This document shows, in pieces, positions 1 to 5,192 of a stretch of DNA of 7,357 nucleotides (positions are counted from its first letter, which is position 1; every line of letters starts with the position of its first letter). Made by a program: the position numbers and the translations under genes. The stretch spans positions 1 to 7,357 of the forward strand of contig SLGU01000035.1 in NCBI GenBank assembly GCA_007136525.1, written 5' to 3'. Under the pieces are notes generated by a model. That model did not search any database. It had not been told where the DNA came from and worked only from the letters and a program-made list of their open reading frames with translations. Origin of the DNA: Desulfobacteraceae bacterium. Its GTDB lineage: Bacteria > Desulfobacterota > Desulfobacteria > Desulfobacterales > Desulfosalsimonadaceae.

Positions 1-600
1 ATACGCCTCACGTGGTGATTGTCTTACCGCTTGGATTCTGCCCGACATGGCCGGTTTCTCATAGGTCCCGCCCGAGATTTCAACCAGGTCGATCCCTTCT
101 TCAGCCAGCAGCGCAACCACCTGCCCGGATTCCGCCTCGGAAAACCCGTCTTTCAGAAAATCCGATGAATTGAGCTTCACGCCAACGGGAAAAGACTTGC
201 CCACGGCTTTTCGGATGGCGCGGTATATCTCCAGGATAAACCGCATCCGGTTTTCAAGGCTGCCGCCCCATTTGTCATCACGCTGGTTATGCCGGGGGGA
301 AAGGAACTGGCTGACCAGGTAGCCGTGGGCGCCGTGGATCTGTACCCCGGTGAACCCTGCTTTTTTGACGGTTTTCGCTGCCGCTGCGAATTTTTCGATG
401 AGGGTTTCGATTTCACCGGGTTCAAGGGCGCGCGGCGGGTTGAAAAACCGTGCAAGATCACCTGAAAACCCGATGGCCGAAGGCGCAACAGGCGTTTTGG
501 CCAGGGTTTTGGGGATCTGCTTGCCCGGGTGGTTCAACTGGACCCAGAGGTGCGTGTTCTCAACGGTCCCGGCGTTATTTTTTGCTTGACATATCCAGGC
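1..600 (-). pseudogene. 5'-truncated NADH:flavin oxidoreductase (Old Yellow Enzyme family), partial
   Basis: The minus strand, read from about 600 down to the left edge, encodes the middle of an FMN-dependent TIM-barrel oxidoreductase. Visible family hallmarks in order are LWVQLNHPGKQ (the Gln/His segment around the flavin), TPVAPSAIGF, GFTGVQIHGAHGYLVSQFL with the substrate-binding His-x-x-His, SPRHNQRDDKWGGSLENR, the VKLNSSDF strand and EISGGTYEKPAM. Members usually have roughly 350-420 residues and about 90 residues before the LWVQLNHPG segment. Here the frame hits a stop (complement of 613-615) only about 15 codons upstream of that segment, and no ATG or GTG lies between, so the first barrel strands and their FMN contacts are absent. 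The 3' end continues beyond the window. The lost part is replaced by the divergently placed arsR promoter. A downstream TTG could start a fragment, but it would be non-functional. Family call is strong; pseudogene status is an inference from the missing start. Confidence 0.8.
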
Positions 601-614
601 GCGAGAACTATTTT
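586..614 (+). promoter_or_regulatory. Sigma-70-type promoter of the arsR-rhodanese operon
   Basis: A perfect -35 box TTGACA (586-591) is followed by a 17-nt spacer and a -10-like TATTTT (609-614). The spacing is ideal and the start codon of the ArsR gene lies 41 nt further on. The -35 box sits within the last codons of the open frame of the truncated flavoenzyme on the other strand. The operator palindrome begins inside the -10 box, as expected for repression by an ArsR protein. Confidence 0.7.
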
Positions 615-642
615 ACAAATTAATTGAATAATTGATTTGTAA
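613..642 (+). promoter_or_regulatory. ArsR-type operator, 13-4-13 inverted repeat
   Basis: Left arm TTACAAATTAATT (613-625) and right arm AATTGATTTGTAA (630-642) are complementary at 12 of 13 positions around a GAAT spacer. The palindrome is AT-rich, overlaps the end of the -10 box, covers the expected transcription start and ends where the AAGGGGG ribosome-binding site (641-647) begins. ArsR/SmtB dimers bind such imperfect inverted repeats, so autoregulation by the gene just downstream is the natural inference. Confidence 0.7.
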
Positions 643-654
643 GGGGGTCGATTT

Positions 655-1317
655 ATGGAAGGCATGAAAAAAGACCGACGTTCCGGATATGAGCAGTTGG
701 CCAGGGTTGGAAAGGCCCTCTCGAGCCCGGTACGGCTTGAAGTTCTTGATCTGCTGCGAAACGGTGAACGCACGGTGGAGTGCCTTGCAAATACGGCGAA
801 TCTTGGCGTTGCAAATGTTTCCAGGCATCTTCAGGTGCTTCGGGGCGCTGGTCTGGTTAAATCGGAGAAAAACGGCCTTTACGTGACCTATCAGATTGCA
901 GACCCATGCGTCTGTGAATTTTTCATGGCCATGTGCCGGCTGGCTGAGGCACGGCTTGCCGAATTTGAAAAGATCGTAAAACAAATTTCGGCCTCAGATG
1001 GCGAAATGGCGCAGGTGGACTTGAAAGGGTTGATGCGGCGCGCCCGAAATAAGGAAGTTACCTTGATAGACGTCCGCCCCCGTGAGGAATACCAGGCGGG
1101 GCATATTCCCGGCGCGTTGTCCATTCCTGTTGCCGAAATAGAGCAGCATCTGGACTCACTCTCGTCAGAGAAAGAGATCGTCGCCTATTGCCGGGGGCCT
1201 TACTGCCTGCTGGCGACTGAAGCCGTGAAACTGCTGCGCAAAAAAGGGTTCAGGGCCAGGCGGATGAGAGAAGGTATCCATGAATGGCGGGCTTCCAGCA
1301 TACCCGTTCCAACATGA
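655..1317 (+). CDS. ArsR-family transcriptional regulator fused to a rhodanese domain
   Basis: This 220-residue protein joins a winged-helix DNA-binding domain to a sulfurtransferase domain. Residues about 12-105 are ArsR: LSSPVRLEVLDLL, a recognition region LGVANVSRHLQVLRGAGLV (50-68) and a wing through YVTYQIAD. Residues about 122-215 are rhodanese: LIDVRPREEYQAGHIPGALSIP, then the active-site loop CRGPYC (Cys179-Cys184) and the GFRARRMREGIHEW end. The regulator part lacks the classical arsenic-site CVC in the recognition helix but has Cys43 in the helix before it and Cys85, Cys87 and Cys94 after the wing. That layout recalls the two-cysteine persulfide sensors BigR and SqrR (established family knowledge; assignment here is inference). 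The start has AAGGGGG seven bases upstream. It probably represses its own operon through the palindrome at 613-642 and responds to sulfane sulfur; a role in thiol stress is the alternative. Confidence 0.9.
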   Translation: MEGMKKDRRSGYEQLARVGKALSSPVRLEVLDLLRNGERTVECLANTANLGVANVSRHLQVLRGAGLVKSEKNGLYVTYQIADPCVCEFFMAMCRLAEARLAEFEKIVKQISASDGEMAQVDLKGLMRRARNKEVTLIDVRPREEYQAGHIPGALSIPVAEIEQHLDSLSSEKEIVAYCRGPYCLLATEAVKLLRKKGFRARRMREGIHEWRASSIPVPT

Positions 1318-1358
1318 GAATTGACAGTTTAAACCAGATGACAGGTAAGGAAGGATCA

Positions 1359-2093
1359 ATGACCGTTACAACAGGCACCCAAAAGGGAATGAGTTGCAGC
1401 CAGGCGAAATCCATGTATCAAAACATCCGGAACACGACCCAGTTGTTCGGGGTCATCCTGGCGGCCCTTTTGCTAGGCATGGGCATCTATTATTTCAATA
1501 TTCTTTTTGTCATCGGGGCGCTTGCAGCCGCTGTGTTCGCGGGAAGGGTTTTCTGCGGATGGGTATGCCCGAATGGGGCATGGCTGGATCACGTGGTAAA
1601 ACGGTTTTCCCTGCACCGCAGAATGCCGGGTTTCCTCGTCAGCAGATGGTTCGGTTATAGTTTCACCATCATTTTCCTGGGCATTTTTGTATACCTGCGG
1701 GTTTTTATAACCGATTCACCATGGTTGTGGACGATTCCCATCGGCATGATGGCGGTGCAGATGACGCTGGGTACAATACTCGGGACCATTTACTATCCCA
1801 GGGGGTTTTGCGCTCATGTATGCCCATGGGGCATCCTGGCTTCGCTGCTGGGTCGCAGGGCGTCATACCAGATGACTGTTCATCCAAACTGCAAGGGTTG
1901 TCGAACCTGCACCGCCGCCTGTCCCCTGGGGGGTCTGCTTGAGCCGGTCATCGGGCAGGTTAAAGAAAGCAGGGGTGCTGCAGTGATTTCAGCGGACTGC
2001 ATGCGCTGCATGAACTGCGCCGGTGCGTGTCCTGCAAATGCAATCCGGTTCGGACCGGTTGCGTCCGAGTTGCCGGTAGACAACGGAAGATAA
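1359..2093 (+). CDS. NapH/YccM-like membrane protein with two [4Fe-4S] clusters
   Basis: A 244-residue integral membrane electron carrier. Hydrophobic segments lie near residues 28-62, 98-118 and 122-146. Two CxxxCP motifs, FCGWVCP (Cys66, Cys70) and FCAHVCP (Cys151, Cys155), are typical of the Fer4_5 (NapH, NosR, CcoG-like) group. The C-terminal third carries two ferredoxin motifs: CKGCRTCTAACP (Cys178, 181, 184, 188) and CMRCMNCAGACP (Cys214, 217, 220, 224). In characterised relatives such proteins pass electrons from the quinone pool to periplasmic or cytoplasmic redox partners. The start at 1359 is chosen over an upstream in-frame ATG at 1284 because GGAAGGA lies directly ahead of 1359 and 1284 would overlap the ArsR gene. 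It lies 41 nt after arsR, so co-transcription is likely. No napG, napA or other terminal reductase is in view, so the NapH name should not be transferred. Confidence 0.88.
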   Translation: MTVTTGTQKGMSCSQAKSMYQNIRNTTQLFGVILAALLLGMGIYYFNILFVIGALAAAVFAGRVFCGWVCPNGAWLDHVVKRFSLHRRMPGFLVSRWFGYSFTIIFLGIFVYLRVFITDSPWLWTIPIGMMAVQMTLGTILGTIYYPRGFCAHVCPWGILASLLGRRASYQMTVHPNCKGCRTCTAACPLGGLLEPVIGQVKESRGAAVISADCMRCMNCAGACPANAIRFGPVASELPVDNGR

Positions 2094-2112
2094 TCATCAA
2101 TAATGATTTTTT
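2092..2112 (+). terminator. Weak AT-rich hairpin with T-run after the NapH-like gene
   Basis: AATCAT (2092-2097) and ATGATT (2103-2108) form a 6-bp stem with loop CAATA, running into a continuous T stretch to 2112. The stem has a single G-C pair, so it would be at best a partial terminator that lowers expression of the following ferredoxin gene. It overlaps the stop codon of the upstream gene. Confidence 0.25.
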
Positions 2113-2180
2113 ATAATTGATAATCAAATGAAATGGAATCGGCGAACGCATTTTTAATCCGTTGAATTAAGGCGCTGTCG

Positions 2181-2417
2181 ATGAATATACAATCCAAAAA
2201 AGTATTTGCCACGGTTGACTATGGTATGTGCAAACCAGGGCAATGTGATCCTGAAAGGGGTCTGTGCCATGCCGTACCGGCGTGTGAACACAAAGTGCTC
2301 AAGCAGATCGATGATGCCTTTGAGTCGCCGGTGATTTTTCAGGACCGGTGCATGGGGTGCTGGGACTGTATCGAGGCATGCCCGCTGGGTGCGATTCACA
2401 TGCGGCAGGTTGCTTAA
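2181..2417 (+). CDS. Small eight-cysteine [4Fe-4S] ferredoxin-like protein
   Basis: A 78-residue protein with two cysteine groups. The C-terminal group CMGCWDCIEACPLGAI (Cys57, 60, 63, 67) is a canonical [4Fe-4S] binding motif. The N-terminal group, Cys17, Cys22, Cys29 and Cys35 in MCKPGQC...GLCHAVPAC, has spacing C-x4-C-x6-C-x5-C, unlike a standard ferredoxin, and could bind a second cluster or another metal. The opening FATVDYGMCKPGQC recalls the start of the N-terminal iron-sulfur domain of ABCE1/RLI proteins, but the spacing differs and no ATPase follows. The start at 2181 has AAGG eight bases upstream. Lying 87 nt after the NapH-like gene on the same strand, it is a plausible soluble partner that gives electrons to or takes them from that membrane protein. 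No signal peptide, so cytoplasmic. Confidence 0.82.
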   Translation: MNIQSKKVFATVDYGMCKPGQCDPERGLCHAVPACEHKVLKQIDDAFESPVIFQDRCMGCWDCIEACPLGAIHMRQVA

Positions 2418-2478
2418 AACAAAGCATCAAGGCCCTGTTGTGCGGGATTCGGAATAAAATCAGCAGAAAACAGCAGTA

Positions 2479-2508
2479 ATCGAAATCGAAATCGGGATCG
2501 CAATCGAA
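2479..2508 (+). repeat. Degenerate ATCGAA hexamer array, five units
   Basis: Five consecutive six-base units starting with ATCG: ATCGAA, ATCGAA, ATCGGG, ATCGCA, ATCGAA. The array lies in the gene-free stretch between the ferredoxin and tolC-like genes and runs directly into an inverted-repeat element. It does not encode part of a supported protein. Confidence 0.75.
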
Positions 2509-2509
2509 A

Positions 2510-2567
2510 GGAGATAGAACGCAGGGCAACCGAAATCCGGATTCTGATACGGGTTCTATTTCCCTGC
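2510..2567 (+). other. Structured inverted-repeat element with two interleaved stems
   Basis: GGAGATAGAAC (2510-2520) pairs with GTTCTATTTCC (2553-2563) over 11 positions with one G-U pair. A second pair, GCAGGG (2521-2526) with CCCTGC (2562-2567), is interleaved with the first, so the two stems would either form a pseudoknot-like fold or exclude each other (the right arms share two bases). The loop contains the perfect 10-bp palindrome AATCCGGATT (2534-2543). No T-run follows, so it is not a standard intrinsic terminator. Function unknown; it may be part of a dispersed intergenic repeat together with the adjoining hexamer array. Confidence 0.45.
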
Positions 2568-2599
2568 TGTGGCATAATTCTCTGATTTAAATAATTTTG

Positions 2600-2628
2600 T
2601 TGACACAAAACATGGCAGTAATTACTTT
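2600..2628 (+). promoter_or_regulatory. Candidate promoter of the lapE-lapG-lapD unit
   Basis: A perfect TTGACA (2600-2605) is followed after 17 nt by TACTTT (2623-2628), which matches the -10 consensus at only three of six positions. The leader to the tolC-like start at 2691 would be about 55 nt. The weak -10 suggests either low basal activity or an activator; the -35 and spacing support the call. Confidence 0.4.
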
Positions 2629-2690
2629 GACCGGGCGTATTCTTTTACGCATTTTCAATAATTTCTGGAGGCAGGAAGGGAGTTGGGAAA

Positions 2691-4238
2691 ATGAATAAAT
2701 TTATTTCCAAGATCTTAATTGTTGTGGGGATTATACTAATTGCCGGGTTCGGTGGCGTTTATGCTGAAACCCTTCCTGAAGAAACCGATACTGAAATAAT
2801 CCAGGCGCCTGAAGATGAAATTGCGCCTGAAACACCCGGATTGGAAGCCGTAGCGGAAGATCCCCGGGTTGATACGCTGGAAGCAGCGGTTCAGCGGGTG
2901 CTTGAAACACACCCTGAAATCAGGGCGGCAGCCTATGGCCGTCGTGCCAGGGACTGGGAGGTAGTGCAGTCAAGGGCTTCCTTTCTCCCGAGCTTGGACG
3001 GTTATGCGTCATGGGGCTACATGAAGCAGGACAGGCCCACCATCGAGGATGACGACTTCTGGCCCAGGCAGCATATGGTGAGCCTCCGCCAGAATGTTTT
3101 CAGGGGGGGATCGGATCTGGCCGACGTGAACCGGCAGAAGTCCCGGGTGGTGTCCCAGGCCTATCTGGTCCGTGGCACGTCCGATAATGTGGCCCTGCTG
3201 ACTACCCGGGTCTACATGAATGTGCTTCGCAGTATGGCCCTTCATGAGTTGGCCAGGGAAAACCTCATCAACCATGAACGGATCGTTGACCAGCTGGAAT
3301 TGCGGCTGGACTCCGGAGTGGATGCCCGGGCGGAAATGGACCAGGTAATGGGGCGTCTCGCCCTGGCAAAGTCAAATGTCGTGGTAACCACGGCCAACCT
3401 GCACGATGCCATTACCGATTTCCAGGCAGTTGTCGGCCTGCTCCCGGAAGATCTTGCTGCGGTGGCGCCGCTTGATTTCACCATGCCGGAGGCGCTTGCC
3501 GACGCGGAAACCCTTGCCCTGGAAAACCATCCCATCATCAAATCGGCCGAGGCGGATCTCGAGGCACGGCGGGCCCAGAATGACATTGCAAAAAGACGGC
3601 TGTCTCCAAGCGTTGATGTGTCCGCCGATTACAACTGGGACAAGGATGTGTGGCCGGTTGACGGAAAGCGGCACTATTTTTCGGCGGCCGCCACCGTGAG
3701 CATGAACTTTTTTGCAGGCGGACGTGATTCCGGACGGATCAGGGAGACCCTTTACCTGATAAAGGAGGCCGAGGAAATATTGGAGAATGCCCGGCGCCAG
3801 ACCGCCCAGTCCATCCGTCTTTCCTGGGAAGCCAACCATGCGGCCCAAGATCGGGTCGTCTATCTCGAGGACTATGCCGAAGCGGCCGCTGCAACAGCCG
3901 GGGCCTTTTCTACCCAATGGAATATCGGCAGGCGGACCATGTTCGACCTGTTGGATACCCAGGCGGAAGCCATTAATGCCAGGTCTGATCTCATCCGTGC
4001 CCGTTACGATCTGATGTATTCTGAATTCAGGATTTTGCACAGTATGGGGACGCTGGTTCACGCACTTGGCCTGGAATGGCCCGAGGAAGGGCTTATCGAT
4101 GAGAAGCAGAACGATATGCTGGCAAACGGCCGTGTCGAGGAGCCCGCTGACGAGGCAGACGAAGCGTTCTATCCGGAGGATGAGGCTGCTGATGAAAAAG
4201 ACGTGATTGAGAAAGTCGATTCCGGACATGCGGCCTGA
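2691..4238 (+). CDS. TolC-family outer-membrane efflux/secretion protein (LapE-like)
   Basis: A 515-residue outer-membrane channel subunit; TolC proteins trimerise into a pore spanning the outer membrane and periplasm. Residues 1-25 form a signal peptide ending in VYA. Two outer-membrane efflux repeats follow, about 63-250 and 275-460. Each starts with a VLETHPEIRAA or ALENHPIIKSA helix and carries a matching strand motif, QNVFRGGSD (134-142) and MNFFAGGRD (338-346). The second ends in the conserved helix GRRTMFDLLDTQAEAINARS. The AAGGGAG-type ribosome-binding site lies about nine bases before the start. Because a LapG protease and a LapD receptor follow in the same orientation, it is probably the pore of an adhesin type I secretion system. 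Odd features are an acidic linker after the signal peptide (26-61) and a 50-residue acidic tail (466-515) beyond the usual end. A general drug-efflux pore is the alternative. Confidence 0.9.
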   Translation: MNKFISKILIVVGIILIAGFGGVYAETLPEETDTEIIQAPEDEIAPETPGLEAVAEDPRVDTLEAAVQRVLETHPEIRAAAYGRRARDWEVVQSRASFLPSLDGYASWGYMKQDRPTIEDDDFWPRQHMVSLRQNVFRGGSDLADVNRQKSRVVSQAYLVRGTSDNVALLTTRVYMNVLRSMALHELARENLINHERIVDQLELRLDSGVDARAEMDQVMGRLALAKSNVVVTTANLHDAITDFQAVVGLLPEDLAAVAPLDFTMPEALADAETLALENHPIIKSAEADLEARRAQNDIAKRRLSPSVDVSADYNWDKDVWPVDGKRHYFSAAATVSMNFFAGGRDSGRIRETLYLIKEAEEILENARRQTAQSIRLSWEANHAAQDRVVYLEDYAEAAAATAGAFSTQWNIGRRTMFDLLDTQAEAINARSDLIRARYDLMYSEFRILHSMGTLVHALGLEWPEEGLIDEKQNDMLANGRVEEPADEADEAFYPEDEAADEKDVIEKVDSGHAA

Positions 4239-4254
4239 CCGTTTAACCATAAAT

Positions 4255-4336
4255 TGCCGTGCGGCTTCATTGGGCTGGTTTTTATTTCATGGCCCGGGTA
4301 ATTTCCCGGCCAATCCGGCCCGAAAGCCGCATGGCA
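4255..4336 (+). other. 82-nt imperfect hairpin between the lapE-like and lapG genes
   Basis: The outer stem pairs 4255-4267 with 4324-4336 over 13 contiguous positions, 12 Watson-Crick and one G-U. After a two-base bulge, 4270-4278 pairs with 4315-4323 over nine positions, two of them G-U. After an internal loop, 4290-4298 pairs with 4305-4312 around loop TAATTT, with one bulged C. All three wobble positions are G-U in the plus-strand transcript. No T-run follows, so this is not a simple terminator. It could be an mRNA processing or stability element, a small RNA, or a mobile palindromic unit. Confidence 0.6.
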
Positions 4337-4385
4337 TTATGATTTGCAGATGCTTTATGCCCTTGATTTTGGGAAAAGAAGGCCG

Positions 4386-4401
4386 CGGCGGTATTCCGCC
4401 G
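4386..4401 (+). other. GC-rich hairpin immediately before the lapG frame
   Basis: CGGCGG (4386-4391) and CCGCCG (4396-4401) form a perfect 6-bp stem with a TATT loop. It ends one base before the GTG at 4403, where a ribosome-binding site would be expected, so it would hinder initiation there or act as a control element. Confidence 0.45.
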
Positions 4402-4402
4402 G

Positions 4403-5182
4403 GTGTATTTAAGGTTCGGCAGGGGCGGTTGCGAGGAGGATGATATCATCTCTGGTGCTCATGAAAAAACATCGGGAAATGCATCGAAACTGGCGGCCTT
4501 TGCCTGGTTTGTCAAAAAAATATGGCCTTGCTGCCTGATTCCTGCTTTTATCGGATCAGCAATCATTGCGGGTGCTTTGATGGATGGGGATTTCCGGATC
4601 GATCGGGAAGTCCTGAAGCAGGCTGAACACCAGTATGGAAAAGATGCGGTGGCCCGCCTCCTGGAATGGGAAGAGATGATCCGTTCAGCAAAGCGGGGCT
4701 GGTCGGATTATGAAAAACTGGAAAGTGTCAACCGGTTTTTCAACAGCAGGATTCGCTATGCAGAAGATATTGATGTTTGGGGGGTAGAGGATTACTGGGC
4801 TACCCCCTTCGAGTTTCTGAGCAAAAATGCGGGGGACTGCGAGGATTTTGCAATCGCCAAATATTTCACGCTCAAAGCGCTCGGCGTGAAAGAGGAAAGA
4901 CTCAATATCATGTATGTCAAGGCGCTGCATCTTGGCATTGCTCACATGGTCCTGGCATATTACAGCACACCTGAAGCGGAACCCTTGATTCTGGACAACA
5001 TCATTGACGACATCCTTCCCGGGTCGAAGCGGACCGACCTTTTGCCCGTTTTCGGCTTCAACGGCATCGGGTTATGGACGGCAAAGCAGCGGGCTCAGGG
5101 GGCGCTTCCCGCAAGAAGCGAACGCCTGAGACCCTGGCAGGAATTGCAGCGCAGAATGTCAGGGGATGTTCTGCCAAAATGA
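4403..5182 (+). CDS. lapG: LapG-type periplasmic transglutaminase-like cysteine protease
   Basis: A bacterial transglutaminase-like cysteine peptidase. In Pseudomonas, LapG cleaves the N-terminal region of the giant adhesin LapA in the periplasm and so releases cells from surfaces. Numbering from 4403 (259 residues), the catalytic triad is Cys146 in NAGDCEDFA, His181 in GIAHMVL and Asp198 in LILDN; Asp145 and Glu147 flank the cysteine as in the calcium site of LapG. YWATPFEFLS and FTLKALGV are family signatures. A hydrophobic export segment spans about residues 43-60. The start is uncertain: GTG 4403 is the only standard in-frame start that keeps this segment, but it has a hairpin instead of a ribosome-binding site, while GAGGAGG (4433-4439) sits ahead of ATGs (4440, 4461) in another frame. 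ATG 4580 would remove the export segment. It follows the TolC-like gene by 164 nt, and lapD starts 10 nt after its stop. Confidence 0.88.
   Translation: MYLRFGRGGCEEDDIISGAHEKTSGNASKLAAFAWFVKKIWPCCLIPAFIGSAIIAGALMDGDFRIDREVLKQAEHQYGKDAVARLLEWEEMIRSAKRGWSDYEKLESVNRFFNSRIRYAEDIDVWGVEDYWATPFEFLSKNAGDCEDFAIAKYFTLKALGVKEERLNIMYVKALHLGIAHMVLAYYSTPEAEPLILDNIIDDILPGSKRTDLLPVFGFNGIGLWTAKQRAQGALPARSERLRPWQELQRRMSGDVLPK
4514..4520 (+). other. A7 run in the phase of a -1 slippery heptamer
   Basis: Seven consecutive A residues lie between the lapG start region and its export segment. In the frame of the ATGs at 4440 and 4461 the codons read TCA AAA AAA, which is the canonical A AAA AAA phase. A -1 shift there moves ribosomes into the LapG frame before the stop at 4536-4538. 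It could be functional slippage, a real indel, or a sequencing error; the sequence alone cannot decide. Confidence 0.35.
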
Positions 5183-5192
5183 GGACGGAAAC

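Noticed and set aside
613..984. Minus-strand open frame opposite the ArsR domain, considered as the missing N terminus of the flavoenzyme
   Set aside because: Its translation has no Old Yellow Enzyme features, so the flavoenzyme 5' end is truly missing rather than frameshifted here.
1284..1358. Upstream in-frame start for the NapH-like protein
   Set aside because: It would overlap the rhodanese coding end by 34 nt and lacks the clear GGAAGGA site that precedes 1359.
1359..2093. Assignment to a periplasmic nitrate reductase (nap) operon
   Set aside because: No NapA, NapB, NapG or NapC gene is present; the domain type is shared by many redox systems.
2479..2508. Hexamer array as a CRISPR or protein-coding repeat
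   Set aside because: Units are six bases with no spacers, and the frames through it give low-complexity peptides without support.
3372..4250. 292-codon minus-strand open frame opposite the TolC-like gene
   Set aside because: It is antisense to a well-supported TolC-family gene with full domain structure; its translation shows no recognisable motif.
4207..4443. 78-codon plus-strand open frame between the TolC-like gene and lapG
   Set aside because: It overlaps the end of the TolC-like gene and runs through the 82-nt hairpin and the GC hairpin; no ribosome-binding site or protein family features are seen. The structure explains the sequence better.
5166..5192. Upstream in-frame start for LapD
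   Set aside because: It overlaps lapG, has no good ribosome-binding site, and adds nine residues ahead of the typical LapD N terminus.
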